Assembly (NCBI GenBank): GCA_937897665.1
Contig: CALCPB010000352.1
Location: forward strand, 1 to 5,399
Source of the DNA: an uncultured Halomicronema sp.
Lineage (GTDB): Bacteria; Cyanobacteriota; Cyanobacteriia; Phormidesmidales; Phormidesmidaceae
Reading direction: 5' to 3'
DNA length: 5,399 bases
The notes beneath the pieces were generated by a model that saw only the letters and a program-made list of their open reading frames with translations, was not told the origin of the DNA and made no database searches. The position numbers and the translations under genes are program-made. Positions 4,864 to 5,399 of this stretch are shown here, piece after piece; the stretch's first letter is position 1; each line of letters begins with the position of its first letter.

Positions 4864-5399
4864 CTATGCCCAACCAGCCCGATCCATCAGCTGTACGGCT
4901 TCACCAGCATTTTGGCCGTAGGCTTCGACATTGACAGTATCTTCTTTGAAGCTGCCAAGGCTGGCTAACACCGGGTCAAGCTCAGTACCTTCGACCACTG
5001 GGTATTCGTTATTGCCCTCAGCAAAGAAGGACTGTGCCCGCGGGGTCGAGAGGTACTCTAAAAAGGCGATCGCCCCGTCCGGGTTGGGGGCGGTGGTCAA
5101 CACGCCCGCGCCGCTGATGTTGACGTGCGTACCCCGACCGTCTTGGTTGGGATGGAAGACGCCGATTCGATCAAACACTTCTTGATCAGCCGGGTCATCC
5201 GATTTGCCCATCCGCACCAAGTAGTAGCTATTGGCGATCGCAATATCGCCTAGCCCAGCTGCAACGGCTTTAATTTGCGCCGTGTCATTGCCTTCCGGGG
5301 GACGCGCAAAGTTTTCCACGAAGCCCTCGGCCCAGGCTTCCGTTTCCGCTTCTCCATTCACCTCAATCATGCCCGCTACCAGGGACTGATTGTAGATAT
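4864..5399 (-). CDS. futA: Fe(III) ABC transporter substrate-binding protein, C-terminal part (runs off right edge)
   Basis: The minus-strand frame is open from the right edge to the TAG at 4866-4864, giving 177 complete codons. The internal ATG at 5370 is not the start: the frame continues upstream as IYNQSLVAGMIEVNGE. Hallmarks of the FutA/IdiA/AfuA family of periplasmic ferric-iron binding proteins follow: NFARPPEGNDTAQIKAVAAG, then GDIAIANSYYLVR, GTHVNISGAGVLTTAPN, AIAFLEYLSTP, NNEYPVVEG, DPVLASLGSFKED and a terminal MDRAGWA. The paired tyrosines of NSYY are iron ligands in characterised members. The protein delivers Fe(III) to a FutB/FutC-type permease and ATPase, neither of which is in the window. 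The missing N-terminal half should carry a signal peptide. Which FutA paralogue this is cannot be told, so the symbol is generic. Iron-dependent (Fur) control is expected for the family, but the promoter lies outside the window. Confidence 0.88.
   Translation of the reverse strand, partial: IYNQSLVAGMIEVNGEAETEAWAEGFVENFARPPEGNDTAQIKAVAAGLGDIAIANSYYLVRMGKSDDPADQEVFDRIGVFHPNQDGRGTHVNISGAGVLTTAPNPDGAIAFLEYLSTPRAQSFFAEGNNEYPVVEGTELDPVLASLGSFKEDTVNVEAYGQNAGEAVQLMDRAGWA

Larger units (their letters stand above)
60..5241. repeat. Dispersed HIP1 octamers (GCGATCGC), ten copies
   Basis: Perfect copies start at 60, 674, 1235, 2248, 2881, 3088, 3293, 4053, 5066 and 5234, about one per 540 bases and far above chance. 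HIP1 is a known, highly over-represented palindrome in many cyanobacterial genomes. Nine copies lie inside coding sequence and one (2248) in the glcD/DUF1823 intergenic region. The copy at 674 covers the last sense codons of glcD. It supports the taxonomic assignment and implies no local function. Confidence 0.9.

Noticed and set aside
4682..4873. 63-codon minus-strand frame across the 290-base gap
   Set aside because: It runs through the strong hairpin and overlaps the end of the iron-binding protein gene; no ribosome binding site or coding pattern supports it.

Overview
The window reads as cyanobacterial chromosome. The octamer GCGATCGC (HIP1) occurs ten times in 5.4 kb, and the genes best match proteins typical of cyanobacteria: a GlcD-type glycolate dehydrogenase, a DUF1823 protein, a TIGR04168-type metallophosphoesterase, a FutA-like iron-binding protein and a COG3769 phosphatase. 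Function calls rest on motifs and remembered family patterns; no search was run.

Layout, left to right. Positions 1-2149 are a minus-strand block read from right to left: glcD (2149-668), then a two-helix DUF4231/SLATT-like membrane protein (616-110), then the first 36 codons of a sugar-type ABC transporter permease (108 to the left edge). The last two are separated by one base and must be co-transcribed. The 51-base gap after glcD has no convincing terminator, so all three may form one operon. Positions 2150-2354 are a promoter region with short direct and inverted repeats, divergent from the DUF1823 gene (2355-2747, plus). That gene converges on a mannosyl/glucosyl-3-phosphoglycerate phosphatase (3624-2791, minus).

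Divergent from the phosphatase is a plus-strand phosphoesterase (3677-4573). Its body is intact, but its N-terminus appears scrambled and lacks the first metal-binding motif; this is the most notable anomaly. A 290-base gene-free stretch follows, with a strong 19-pair hairpin at 4783-4832. The right edge holds the C-terminal 177 codons of an Fe(III) ABC transporter binding protein on the minus strand.

The genes are mostly housekeeping and metabolic: photorespiration, a compatible-solute phosphatase, and sugar and iron uptake. They do not form one obvious pathway. I see no phage, transposon, CRISPR, toxin-antitoxin or biosynthetic cluster, and no clear new system. The SLATT-like protein coupled to a transporter and the decayed phosphoesterase N-terminus most deserve a second look.
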